From Gnetum montanum (taxonomy: Eukaryota > Streptophyta > Gnetopsida > Gnetales > Gnetaceae): a stretch of 64,000 nt of DNA. Position 1 is the first letter of the stretch, and each line of letters starts with the position of its first letter. Of the stretch, positions 36,461 through 47,760 are shown piece by piece. The DNA lies in contig MNCI01029357.1 in NCBI GenBank assembly GCA_015680685.1, positions 526,609-590,608 on the forward strand, in the 5' to 3' direction. Made by a program: the position numbers and the translations under genes. The notes under the pieces were generated by a model that saw only the letters and a list, made by a program, of their open reading frames with translations, was not told the origin of the DNA and did no database searches.

Positions 36461-39400
36461 AATGGAATTCTTAAAACTCATAGCATGTATATTTCTCTTA
36501 TCTAATAGATCTAGAAATATTTTGGTTGTAATAAAATTTCAAATTCAATTCTAATTTTTAAATTTAATAAAATTTAATGATAAATATATAACTATCTCAA
36601 TCATATTCATGCTTTTTTCCAATACCCAATTTTACTTAGATTAAATAAAATATGCTAATAGGGAAGGACAAAAGTTGTTAGCTCATTATTTAGCGTAGAT
36701 AAAAAGTTATCAATTTGAGTCATACTTAAGGCATTATTATATCTCTCTCTATACATTTCTAATGTACCATGTTAGTTATATGTCTTCAAGTGTACTTATA
36801 GTCAAGTTATTTTAAGTTTCAACACCCCTTACATTTAACAAAATATTAATTTACATTTTTGCTACATATTAAATAATTCTTTCATCTATGACATTTAGAA
36901 GGATATTAGAAGTTAAAACATTTTTTAAAAATAATATTTATCTCCAAGATATATAGTAAGTTTAACTTAATAACTCAACATTACCTACCATAATTAGACC
37001 TATAACTTGAAGCTATTAAATCAAGAGTCTTACCACTACCACCTCATCTATGACATTTGATAAAAAATAGATTAGTAAATCATCATCAAATCCTTCATTA
37101 TCTTAATAGGCTAGTGCATTTTGATAATAACTAGATGGTGATAATAATAATGATAATAATGATGTATTAGCTTAATGCTAATAGATTTAGCATAGAAACC
37201 CAAGGTCATATGTTTGATTCAAATGAGCACTGTTGAGTTATAAATTTAAAAAAACTATTCTAGAAAGGAAAAATCTCAAAGTGCTTTAATCAAAAGGATT
37301 TACATGTAAGAAAAAAATTAGTTTCAAGTAATGATGATGCTGATTAAATAATTTGGATGATGGAGGTGAGGTAGGTATGGAAAGTGTGGCAACCCAAAAT
37401 GCTTTGACTATAGGCACATTCCAAGACATATAGCCAATATGATACTCTAGAAAAATTATTAAAAAAATATAATGATATCTTAATTGTAATTCAAATGGGC
37501 AATCATGATCATTAAACAATTCATTAATAGCAAGTAAAATTAATAAGTAAGATATATTGGTGAGAAACAACTCAATTATTTAAAGTATGTCTAACTTTCC
37601 TACTAAAAATTAATTTTCCTTTCATGTTTTTTCAAGATCAATTATGAGGATGTACACCTAAATAAATATCTTCACACTTAACAAGTTTTTCTTTTTTATG
37701 TTATTGTGGATATTTATTTATCTTAAAGGTAAGCCTATGATGTACCATTAATTTTCATATTATTAAGATTATTTTTAGGGTCCAATATTTTCTCTCCTCT
37801 TCCCTTCCCTCCCAAAAAAACTATAAGGAACAAATATTTAGAGGGGTGGATATTAGATCCCAAAAAAATTATTAATAATGAGCATAGAAAATTCAAAGTA
37901 TATCATAAGCTTGGTACTAAGTAGACATCATCAAAAAAAATATAGAAAAAGACACTTTCCAATTTTAGAACTATCTACTTAGTTTTACAACCTTATAATA
38001 TATACTTTGAAAAAAATGATTATTAGTAAGGAGGAAGGTCCCACTCCTAACAAAATTTACATTACTTTTCAACATTCATGCTTAAATGTAAAATATCAAA
38101 AGGATTTGAGATAGAGAGCTATGACTTAATACCAATATTTATATCAAAGCAAGAAAGTTACAACAACATTTCTTTGAAAAAGTACCATTCAAAACAATCC
38201 TTAAGTCATAAACTAGCCAAGTGTTTCAAAGTAGATCCAAGATGGACTATGCCTCAATGTTCACAACACCTGCATGCATAGTATAAATATACATAACAAG
38301 TTAGTCTATAGGTTATGAGCATAGTGAGTACACCTCGTGAAATCATATAAGTGATAAGACCAACATCATATGCACACATACAACCACAAAAATCACAAGT
38401 AACCACACAAGAAAGATCATTTCCCTAAAAGAGCTAAGATGCATTTCTACTCTAACACATCTAGCCCTAAGCCCCACTCCAACGAGAAGCATGATATCCT
38501 AAGCATCGAAGTTGACACTTCTCCATAGGCCTAAATGTTCTTGTGATGGAATACATAAAGCAATCAAGAACATGTAGTTCTTTGGTGTTGGTTTTGATAC
38601 TATGAGACTTGTGAGAATGTCCATATCCCTTTGGCCCCTTTGATCCATCAATAAGGCATGTTTTCCTATAAAAGTCCTACCACTTATAAAGGATCCTTAC
38701 ATTGTAGCTTGTTATTAATCTTATGTTGAGAATCTTTACCATCAACTATAAACTTCTTGTTAATACTATTCTTAATCCTTGAGTTAATCGTATTCTTGTT
38801 AGACAAGGAAAATTTTGCCTTATGAGCTATTTGTCCAATATGCTTAATACTTTTTCTAATACTAGTATACATATATGTAGGATCTTCTATCTTTTCTAGC
38901 TTCTTTATTGCCATTTGATCAATTTAATCATTGACATTAACTTGATTTTTTATATCTTCAACTCTATATTTTTTTTCTCTATCTTTAAGTTCAACACAAT
39001 GTTTTTTTTTTCTTCAAAATCTTTGTTCTTGAGTAGAAAAATACAAGCATTAAAAAAATATCTTTCAAAATGGCAAAAGTTGCAAGAATTATAAAGATTA
39101 TAATATATAATTGGCTAAATATAAGTTTGGCCTCTTGCTTGTAATACTAATTCTTTTTTATGATTTAGAAAGTTAATTTCAATAAAAAAAAAAGCATATA
39201 CAAAAAGCAAAAGTTGTAGCAATAGGCTTCATATACTTAATAAGATCAAGAAGATTAACAATTTCCTCCTTAGCTTTTTGAAAAATCAATGGAAGATTAT
39301 ATAACTCAACAAAGCATAAAACTTTAGCATATTCTTCAAATTGGACATCAAAATTAGGAGCTCACTTACGAATGATCAACACTGCATGTTTATGTAAGAA

Positions 39401-39897
39401 AGATCCTATATCTAGGGCATGCTATACCACTGAAGCATTACTTAACATAATAAGTAGAAAAAAATGAAAATAATACTTAGCATAAAGAACTTGGATGTCA
39501 CGTTAGTTAACCATGAAACAAAACTTCAATTATGAAATAAGTAATCCAAAATTTAACTGAACAAATATTGTGATGAAAGATCATCAATCAATGACTCATA
39601 TATATCATCAAGAAGAATAAAATCATGTGTCTTAGTTGCAGCAATATCGCTAAAAAAAAGTTTCACAATGTTTTTCTTGTTAACTTCTAAATTTTTATTT
39701 TGAAAAGTAACAAAAAAATTTTACATTCAGAAAAGAAGCATAAAATTTTAATATTGGCTAAAAAACCTAGGAGTAATATAGAATCCTCGATAGGGAAATT
39801 CTTGAAAAATTAGATCCATGAAATAAAAAGCAAAACGACAAAGATCAGATGCGTTAAAAAAAGTCAAATTCACTTTAAAAAAAACTAGATTGGCTTG
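36461..39897. other. AT-rich intergenic sequence, no gene recognised
   Basis: About 3.4 kb of AT-rich DNA between the B array and the GLP gene. An imperfect GAT/AAT microsatellite lies at 37134-37166. Short open frames occur on both strands (for example 37286-37570 minus and 38684-38914 minus, the latter Lys-rich) but none shows a domain I know. A/T homopolymer runs are frequent from 39000 on. Probably anciently decayed elements plus the 3' flank of the GLP. Confidence 0.5.
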
Positions 39898-39963
39898 AAA
39901 CTGTGTAACATGCAACGGTTGATTGAACCTGTGTAACGTGCATCTGTTGCGGGATGCAAAGTC

Positions 39964-40650
39964 TCAAAGATGGAAGCGGGGAAGGGATCGGCGGATTTCG
40001 GCGACAGTGGCCGCGTCCATGGCGAAGGAGCGCTCGAGAACCAGACTCGGAATGGACGGCTGGGAAGCGAAGGAGGCGGTTGGCACAAAGCTGAAGCCCA
40101 CGTTCTGGCTCGTGAACATGAACAACGCCTGCGCCGGCTCCCTGCCACTGTTGAATGTGTAGTGAACGAGGCCCTGCGGCACCACGAACACGTCGCCTGC
40201 GCCGGCACGGCCGCTGAAGAGACGGTTGCCACTGTCAACGAATCCCCAGTCGAGGGCGCCGGCCACCACGAAAACGACTTGGTTGCCCCGCGGGTGCACG
40301 TGCGGCGGTGTCACGTCACCCGGGGCGGACTCGCAGCGGCCGAGCGTGGCGCCCAGCGTATTGAGGCCCGGAAATCCCGACGCTGCCGACGCAAATACGC
40401 AGCTGAAGCCCAGCGTGTTGGCGCTCGTGTTCAGAGGCACCGCCAGCGCCGACGTCTGAAAGTGTGCCGCCCTCACCGTCGCCGGGTTTATGCACGGCAG
40501 CCCGTTTTGCCACGTTTCGGCTGCCGTGTCGGCCACGCAGTAGTCCTGCAGCAGTCCTGGGTCAGCCACCACGCATGATCGTGGAATGGCCGCCAACAGC
40601 AGCAGCAGCGACAACAACACCACCGTCGGCAACTGCGTTTGTTTCATCAT
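39964..40650 (-). CDS. Germin-like protein (cupin, secreted)
   Basis: Intact 228-residue single-exon gene. A signal peptide spans about residues 1-29 (hydrophobic core VVLLSLLLLLAA), probably cut before DPGLLQDYC. The paired N-terminal Cys of germins are C38 and C53. An N-glycosylation site is at N74. Germin box 1 is 'PPHVHPRGNQVVFVVAG' with metal ligands H117 and H119; the third ligand, normally Glu in 'HPRxxE', is Gln124 (codon CAA). Box 2 is 'GDVFVVPQGLVHYTFN' with H163. GLPs are apoplastic hexameric cupins; some have superoxide dismutase or oxalate oxidase activity, but the Glu-to-Gln change makes ordinary Mn catalysis doubtful. Two in-frame ATGs at 40645-40650 give a normal-length signal peptide; an upstream in-frame ATG at 40710 would add 20 residues and has a weak context. 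The region is GC- and CpG-rich, unlike its surroundings. Confidence 0.95.
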   Translation of the reverse strand: MMKQTQLPTVVLLSLLLLLAAIPRSCVVADPGLLQDYCVADTAAETWQNGLPCINPATVRAAHFQTSALAVPLNTSANTLGFSCVFASAASGFPGLNTLGATLGRCESAPGDVTPPHVHPRGNQVVFVVAGALDWGFVDSGNRLFSGRAGAGDVFVVPQGLVHYTFNSGREPAQALFMFTSQNVGFSFVPTASFASQPSIPSLVLERSFAMDAATVAEIRRSLPRFHL

Positions 40651-40798
40651 CTGCGCCTGCGTCGTCACTTTTAGTTTTAGGGCAGCGTTTTGAAGAAGGC
40701 TGTGCAGCATCAGTGGCCGAGTCGGGACTCAAAATGGATTACTTAACTTTCTTCCGCTGCCTCCAGCGCTCGCTTTGTCTCCTCTCGTGCGTTGTTGC

Positions 40799-40804
40799 TT
40801 TATA
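40799..40804 (-). promoter_or_regulatory. TATA box of the germin-like gene
   Basis: The minus strand reads gttataaagc, a good plant TATAAA, about 150 bp upstream of the chosen ATG. Transcription would start near 40770, leaving a roughly 120-nt leader that contains the in-frame upstream ATG at 40710. Confidence 0.6.
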
Positions 40805-41177
40805 ACGCTAGAAATTTGTGCCGAGTCTTCATTTGTTTTCTTAAATTAAGACATTTGGAATTGAATTTGTGTTTTCTCCATTCTTCTCGTACGGTCTATG
40901 ATCCACGTTGGCTTCTAAATACTCTTATACCTTCATTTACTGGAATGAGCGTGTTCCTTAAACTTATTGCAATTTTATTTTTCAAATGTTAACCAATTTC
41001 TCAGTCTGGTATTAGACTCGCATTACGAATGTGTGAGTCTGAAGAATATCAGACTCGTGATACCTCCGTCGTAACTCTCAACTGCAACCAGTAAAGGCTG
41101 GCTCGTTAACCTTTTCCATAAATGAGATATGGAAAAATCGCCGCCCATTCAGCTGCAACGTCACGGAGAAAAAGCTG

Positions 41178-41490
41178 TGACCCCAACTTACACGGGAGCC
41201 AACTTGATTTTTGTCTGTGAGGGACTGCGATGGATATGGCAAAATCCGTATCCGTTCCCATGACAACCCAACTTACAAGGCAAACCAACCTGATTTTTTG
41301 TCCGATTTAATTGTCCATCTCACATCGTACAAGGGACTCCCATGGATATCCCTATCCATTCACATGGCAATCCCAACTCACAGGGCAAGGCAACCCAACC
41401 TGATCTTTGTCTGATTTAATTTTGTCCATTCCACATCCTATAAGGTACTCATGGATATGACAAAGCCCTATCCGTTCCCATGGGTGAACT
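41178..41490. repeat. Three-unit degenerate tandem repeat
   Basis: The phrases 'ccaacttacacgggagccaa', 'cccaacttacaaggcaaacc' and 'cccaactcacagggcaaggc' start successive units; each continues with 'cctgatttttgtc...tttaattgtcca' and 'catggatat...atccgttccc'. Unit length is about 85-115 bp. It lies upstream of the GLP promoter (about 400-700 bp from the TATA box). Noncoding. Confidence 0.75.
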
Positions 41491-41667
41491 CTTCTTAACC
41501 TCATCTCTCCTTTGTCACATCCCATTCCGCATGAGCCTAGATAACCTTTTTGTTAAATAATAAATGTTACTGATGGGATTCCAAAGATACATTCAAAGGT
41601 AAAGGTAGACTTTCCATTATGAAATANGAAGGAGGTTACATTGGCAACAATTGATATAAACTAAGAA

Positions 41668-43700
41668 GTACAACATTATATTTAGTTTTTAGGAAATGAG
41701 GGCTTAAACAATTAGGAAGAATATGCTTGTCATTTTCAAAATCATCAAAGATGCAAAGTCTACAAGCACAAATGTTTATATATTTCTAGTTCCTATTTGT
41801 AGCTAATTGAAACTTAATCTAATTTCTCTTATCATATGATAGCCTTAAAAAGGATTTTAGCTTAAAGGTGAATTACTTCACTTTTTAACAAATTGCCTTT
41901 AACATAAGTGAGGTAAAATTTGTTTTTGCTATTTGGGTTTGGCCAAAGCCCATAAAGAACTCCTGCTTTAACCTTTTTGTAATGGAATTAGAATTGCTTT
42001 GTACCTCATCAAAAGCTATGTTCTATTTGCCAAGCTACTCTAAACCTTGATGAAACCATCCTTTCTCTATGGAATCATCTAGAGCTGCCTTAGAAAAACT
42101 AATGGCATTAAGGTTTTTTAGTTTGTGGGAATAAGTAAAAAATTGGCTAAGAGCCTCAACCTCTAATGGTAATAAATAAGTATCTAGGAGAAGCATGTGG
42201 TAAGGAGTTCGAGGCTTACCCTTAACTCATCTAACAAAAATATATTTTATACTCTTTTAATATTATTCTAACATTTCTCATAAAGACTTGCACTCAAACT
42301 AGATAGCCATCTAACATAGTAGCATAAATAGTAGATTAGAAAATTTTCTTCTTAAACCTCAATGCCTAAATGTTTAGGGCTTTTCATTTGTTCTTGAAAG
42401 CATAGAAACCTTTCATACCAACAACATAGTGGTTTTTCATACATACATTCTACATGTAAGTATTAGCATACATAAGCCTTAAATATCTAGTGGAATTAAC
42501 CTTTTTTTATTTTATGGTTGTCAATTATAAAATCAATGTTTATACTTATTATGCCCTAAATCATAATTTTGGTTTTACAAACATTTACTTTCGTGTCCAA
42601 GGAATCATAGAAATGCATCAATCTTTGAAAAAACTTCTACATGCCTCTTTTTGAAGTTGAAAACAAAGTAGAATTATTAGCATACATTAAAAATTTAACA
42701 AGATAATTACTAACTTTAATTGCATTTATTTAAGAAGCTATATTAAGCCAATTTTTAGGAAATTTGATGAAGATTCGAAATAAGGCTAGAGATAGGGGGC
42801 AACCCTTCTTGACTCTAATATTACTAAAAATGTGGGCAATGTCTTATAAATCATCATCCTAGAGTTTAATTATAACATTTTACTAAATATTTTGAGTAAC
42901 TTTAATTAGATCATTAGGATTTCTAATATCAATTAAATGCTAACAAAGCTTTTTCTTAACCCTAGAATTAAAAGCTTTTAAGAAATTCATGAAATAAGAA
43001 AAACATTTTTTATTGGGTCTTTTCATAAAATCCATGGTGTACAAGAGAGTAACCAAGTGATCAATTGTTGAATGCTTTATTCCAAAGCTTGTTTATACTA
43101 CAACTCTTAAATTATTTTGCTTAGCCCAATTAGTAAACCTTCTCTCTAGGTGCCCAAAAATTTTGCAAAAATATTATTAATTGTAATCATTCTATAATTA
43201 TTTAAATTAGCCATGTCTCTTTTTCTTATGGAGGATAACTGAGATCCAAAATGATGCTTTCATTCAACATCTTGCAAATTTCTCTATGAATATATGATCA
43301 CCTCAATTAAATAGAATAGCATATAAATCATCAACATCTGAAACTTTATCTTCAGCTAATTTTTCAAGGATATAAATTATTTCATCCTTAGATAATTACA
43401 ATTTATAATAGGGGTTTAAGATGGAATAATCTTCATGTTCATACGAAAATAAATTTTTATTAAATGAGATATTTCAAAGAAGGAAAATAACATTAACTCT
43501 TAGCATTTTCCAAAATTGCCTTAGTTCTTTAATAATTATGTAAACAAACTTTTCTTATTGTTATTTGAAAAAATCTCTTCTCTTGGTTCTCACCAAATTG
43601 TTACATCTCCTAAATGCATCATTTGTTTATTCCTTGATATAAAATTTGATTACTAAATAACTACTTTATATGACTATGTCTTTATGTTATAGTGATTGAT
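41668..43700 (-). pseudogene. LINE reverse transcriptase remnant, copy 1
   Basis: Minus-strand reading gives non-LTR RT blocks in order: 'STIDHLVTL' (near 43070), 'FMNFLKAFNS' (near 42970; usual F-D-F-K-A-F-D), 'VKKGCPLSLALFRIF' (near 42790), and 'FLMYANNSTLFSTS' (near 42690; catalytic Y-A-D-D now Y-A-N-N) followed by 'KTKIMI'. The C-terminal zinc motif CX2CX9HX4C survives at 41708-41764 ('CRLC...KHILPNC'). No endonuclease domain is visible. RT would prime directly on chromosomal DNA. Clade not assigned. The ambiguous base at 41627 lies just outside. Confidence 0.75.
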
Positions 43701-43819
43701 GAACCAATCTCAACTAATACTTGTAGTAATGTGAATACTATAAATTTTAGGCCACTACTTGAAACTTATTTTTGAGTTCTAAGTTAACTCCAACTAGAAT
43801 TTAGACCTAAGGTTACAAT

Positions 43820-44620
43820 CATGGAGGGGATTAGAGATTTTTTAGTTCTAAAATTTGAAAAGCTTCAAAGTGCTTTTATTGCTTATGAAATGAACCTCAT
43901 AAATGAAGGGGGAATAAAAGAAAAGTCTATTGCCTGAAAATTAACCTCTAAGGAAAAGGAACCTATTGAGCAAGATGCGAGAAGCAAAGAGCAGATAGCT
44001 ATTCTTTGAAGAAGAGTCCACGGGCTACTTGCAAGAAAAGGAAAGAGCTTTAATCAACAAGGACCCAATCAGTTTAACTCTAAAGGTAAGGACAAAGGTA
44101 AGAATTTGTCAAATTCTAATTTTGATGATTTTTTTATTAGAATGTTGGGTTTGTGGAGAAAGAGGCCATGTGGCCTCCTAATGTCCTAGTAATACAAAAA
44201 GAGAGGACTAATATAGAAATGAAAAAGACCAACTTCTACACTAGCTAGGATGATGGTGAGCAAAGTGAAGAAGAAATAGATGACTCCACAAAAGATTCTC
44301 CACTCATATTCATGGCACTCAAAAATGAACATTCACTACAAGTTATTAATGAACCAAGAGGTAAGTATGACAAAAGGTATAGTGAATTACCAAAAGAAAT
44401 TCTCATTCTACATTATCTACTTATGAAGGTAAAGAAATACATAAATAGAAAATTTTATGTAATTCACAACAAATTAAATGGAGATATGTCAGACATAAAG
44501 GCTAAGATTCAACAACTAAGCCCTTTAGATAAAGAATGCAGAGGTTTTCAAGAAGGAGAAGTTCATGAAAAATAGCCTAAGAATGAAGATTTTGAAAAAT
44601 TTCCTTCTTAGGACGTTCTT
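43820..44620 (+). pseudogene. Ty1/Copia gag fragment
   Basis: From 43820 the plus strand reads 'MEGIRDFLVLKFEKLQSAF', then a basic Gln-rich stretch, and a retroviral zinc knuckle near 44143-44190, 'CWVCGERGHVAS' plus stop plus 'CP' (CX2CX4HX4C with one TAG next to the last Cys). A further open piece, 44312-44575, is Lys- and Leu-rich and helical. This is the gag C-terminal region of a Copia element. Pol is absent. A related piece is found at 47230-47480. Confidence 0.65.
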
Positions 44621-45027
44621 TAATGTTTTATGCATTAAAAAGGAAAATCAGGCAAAGTTTGAACTCTTTAGGTTTCAAGAATAACGGTGAAGGAGTGAAA
44701 GCCTAGCTCAATTTCATCATTTTTTTAAATATGACTTTTTAGACTTATTTATAACTCAACACCTTTCTTAGGGCATGCAAGTAAGATGAACATTATCTAT
44801 AACTCAACAACTTCTACCAATCCAAATTGTTAAAACATAAAACAAGCAACGGTAGCAGCTTTGATTTTCAAGCATTATTCAAATCCTTCTGGGTACGTTT
44901 TACATGGAACGAAATCCTAAAAGGTAAAAAAAAAAAAAAAAAAACCAAAAATATCTTCCTGACATATCATTAAAAGTCAAATTTATCTACTTTATCTATT
45001 ACTTGGTGCATAAGTTCTCCATGGAGA
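44621..45027. other. Junction between duplicated blocks
   Basis: No gene. An uninterrupted run of about 19 A lies at 44927-44944, roughly 85 bp before the second copy of the GLP 3' end begins. Confidence 0.5.
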
Positions 45028-45158
45028 TATTGAACCTGTGTAATGTGCATCTGTTGCAGCAGAGTCTGAAAGATGGAAGCCGCCAAGGGAGCGGCGGATT
45101 TCGGCAACGGTGGCAGCGTTGATGGCCAAGGAGCGCTAGGGAACCAGAGTCGGAATGG
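45028..45158 (-). pseudogene. Truncated germin-like 3' end (duplicate)
   Basis: About 130 bp matching 39923-40058. On the minus strand it encodes the last part of the GLP ('NAATVAEIRRSL' shared), with an in-frame TAG in place of Glu and loss of the normal stop (TTTCAG in place of TTTGA). The rest of the gene is missing: at 45158 the match switches abruptly to the LINE sequence equivalent to 41668. It cannot make a functional cupin. Confidence 0.85.
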
Positions 45159-47210
45159 AAGTACAACATTATATTTAGCCTTTATAAAACGAGTGCTCAG
45201 GCAGTTAGGAAGAATATACTTGTCATTTTCAAAGTCATTAAAGATGCAAAATCTACAAACATGAATGTTGATATATTTCTAGTTTCTATTTATAGCTGAT
45301 TGGAACACAATTTAATTTTTCTTATCATATGATAGTTTTGAAAGGATTTTAGGTGAAAGGTGAATTCCTTCACCTTTTAACAAATTACCTTTAACATGAG
45401 TGAGGTAAAATTTGTTTTTGCTATCTGGATTTGGCCAAAGTTCATAAAGAACTCTTGCTTTTACACTTTTGTAATGGAATTAGAATTTCTTTGTACCTTA
45501 TCAAAAGTGATGTTCTATTTGTGAAGTTAATCTAAACTTTGATGAAATCATCCTTTCTCTATAGAATGGTCTAGAGTTGCCTTAAAAAGAAAACTAATGG
45601 CATTAAGGATTTTGAGTTTGTTGGAATAAGTTAAAAATTGGCTAAGAGCCCCAACCTCTAATGGTAATAAATGAGCATCTAGGAGAAGCATGTGGTAAGG
45701 AGTTCGAGGCTTCACCTTTAACTCATCTAACAAAAATATATTTTATACTATTTCAATATTACTCTAGCATTTCTCATAAAGACTTGCATTCAAACTAGAT
45801 AGCCCTACAACATAGTGGCATAAATAGTGGATTGGAAAATTTTCTTTTTAAATCTCCATGCCTAAATGTTTAAGGCTTTGTATTTGTTCTTGAAAGCACA
45901 GAAACCTTTCATACAAACAACATATTGGTTTTTAACACATACATTCCACTTGTAAGTATTAGCATATAGAAGCCTCAAATATATAGTAGAATTAACCATT
46001 TTATTTTATGGTTGGCAATTATAAAATCAAAGTTTGTACTTATTGTACCATAAATTATAATTTTGGTTTTATCAACATTTAGTTTCATGTACAAGGAATC
46101 ATAGAAATACATTAAGCTTTGAAGCAACTTTTGCATGCCTCTTTTTGAAGTTGAAAGCAAAGTAGCATCAAAAGCATATAATAAAAATTTAACAAGATAT
46201 TATTAATCTTAATTGTATTTGTTTAAGGAGCTATATTAAAATAGTTTTTAAGAAATTTGTTGAAGATTCTAAATAAGGTTGGAGATAGGGGGCAAACCTC
46301 CTTGACTCTAACATTACTAGAAATGTGTGGAGTGTCTTCTAAATCATCATCCTAGAGTTTAATTATAACATTTTACCAAAGATTTTGAATAACTTTAATT
46401 AGATCATGAGTGTCAATATCAATTAAATGTTGGTAATGTTTTTTTCTTAACCATAGAATCAAAAGCTTTTAAGAAATTCATGAAACAAGAAAAAGAAAAT
46501 TCTATTGGGTCTTTTCATAAAATCCATGATGTACAAGATATTAACCAAGTGATTAATTGTTGAATGGTTTATTCAAAAGCTTGTTTGTACCACAACTCTT
46601 AAATTATTTTGCTTAGCCCAATTACTAAACCTCTCTCATGGTGCCCAATAACTTTACAAAAATGTTACTAATTGTAATCATTTTATAATTATTTAAATTA
46701 CCCATGTCTCCTTTTTTATGGAGGATAACTAAAATCCAAAATAATGCTTTCATTCAACATCTTGCAAATTTCTTTATGAATATTTGATCACCCCAATTTA
46801 ATAGCTTAGTATATAACCCATCAATATTTGAAACTTTGTCTTTAGCTAATTTGTCAAGGCTATAAATTATTTCATCCTTAGATAATTACAATTTATAATC
46901 TAGGTTTAAGATGGAAAAATCTTTATATTCATAAGAAAATAACTTTTTATAAAATGAGACACTTCAAAGAAGGAAAATAACTTTAACTCTTAACATTTTC
47001 CAAAATTTCCTTGGTCCTTTCTTAATCACGTAAACAAATTTTTCTTGTTTTTATTTGAAAAAAGCTCTTCTCTTGGTTCTCCTCAAATTCTTATATCTCC
47101 TAAATGCATCATTTGTTGAAATTTGATTACTAAATAACTACTTTATATGACTATGTCTTTGTGTTACATTGATTTATGAAACAATCTCAATTAATACCTG
47201 CAGTAATGTA
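45159..47210 (-). pseudogene. LINE reverse transcriptase remnant, copy 2
   Basis: Nearly colinear duplicate of 41668-43700. The active-site block reads 'LLYAFDATLLSTSKRGMQK' (near 46180-46120), then 'LNVDKTKIIIYG'. The zinc motif His is Tyr here ('CRFC...KYILPNC'). Many small differences from copy 1 show the duplication is not recent. Confidence 0.75.
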
Positions 47211-47229
47211 GAATTATGCTCTTTAGAAT

Positions 47230-47760
47230 AATATAAATTATTGAATTACAAAAGGTATAGTGAATCATGAGAAGAAAATCTCATTTTGCATTATCTACTT
47301 AAGAAGGTAAAGAAATACATGAATAGAAAATTTTATGCAATTTGCACCAAATTAAAAGGAGAAATCTTAGACATAAAGACTAAGATTCAACAACTAATTC
47401 CTTTAGATAGAAGAATGTAGAGGTTTTCAAGAAGGCGAGGTTCATGAAAAACAACCTAGGAATGAAGATTTTGAAAAAGTCTCAGAGGAGGATATAAGCT
47501 CTAGCTCAAGCATAATCAAGTTTTATAACCCCATTCATAAGAGCACTTTATTTTTCTGTAAAAATTGTGGAAGTAAACAAAACTTTGATTATCTTGATGT
47601 TGATCAAAATAGCATTGATGCTTGGTCATGCCAAAAAGTTCCTAGTAAGGATATTTTGTAGGAAGTAGAAATTGGAAATGAAGATGAGTGGAAAATTGAA
47701 ATATTCCTCAAAAAGATGGATGATACAGAAGGTGATAAAAAAATCTTTCATCATAAATAA
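47230..47760 (+). pseudogene. Copia gag C-terminal fragment, second copy with extension
   Basis: 47240-47470 duplicates 44350-44610. It then continues in an open plus-strand frame, 47464-47760, with one TAG: a Ser/Glu-rich part followed by 'FFCKNCGS' and a Trp-Ser-Cys near 47630, ending TAA. Copy 1 lacks this extension. The product is not one I recognise beyond its linkage to the Copia gag. Confidence 0.5.

Noticed and set aside
37286-37570. 94-codon minus-strand frame, possibly a gene in the AT-rich intergenic region.
   Set aside because: No domain, signal or homologous copy in the window; composition matches the AT-rich background. Left as unannotated sequence.
39970-40578. Long plus-strand open frame (202 codons) across the germin-like gene.
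   Set aside because: It is the antisense shadow of a GC-rich coding region; it has no domain, and the minus strand gives a complete germin.
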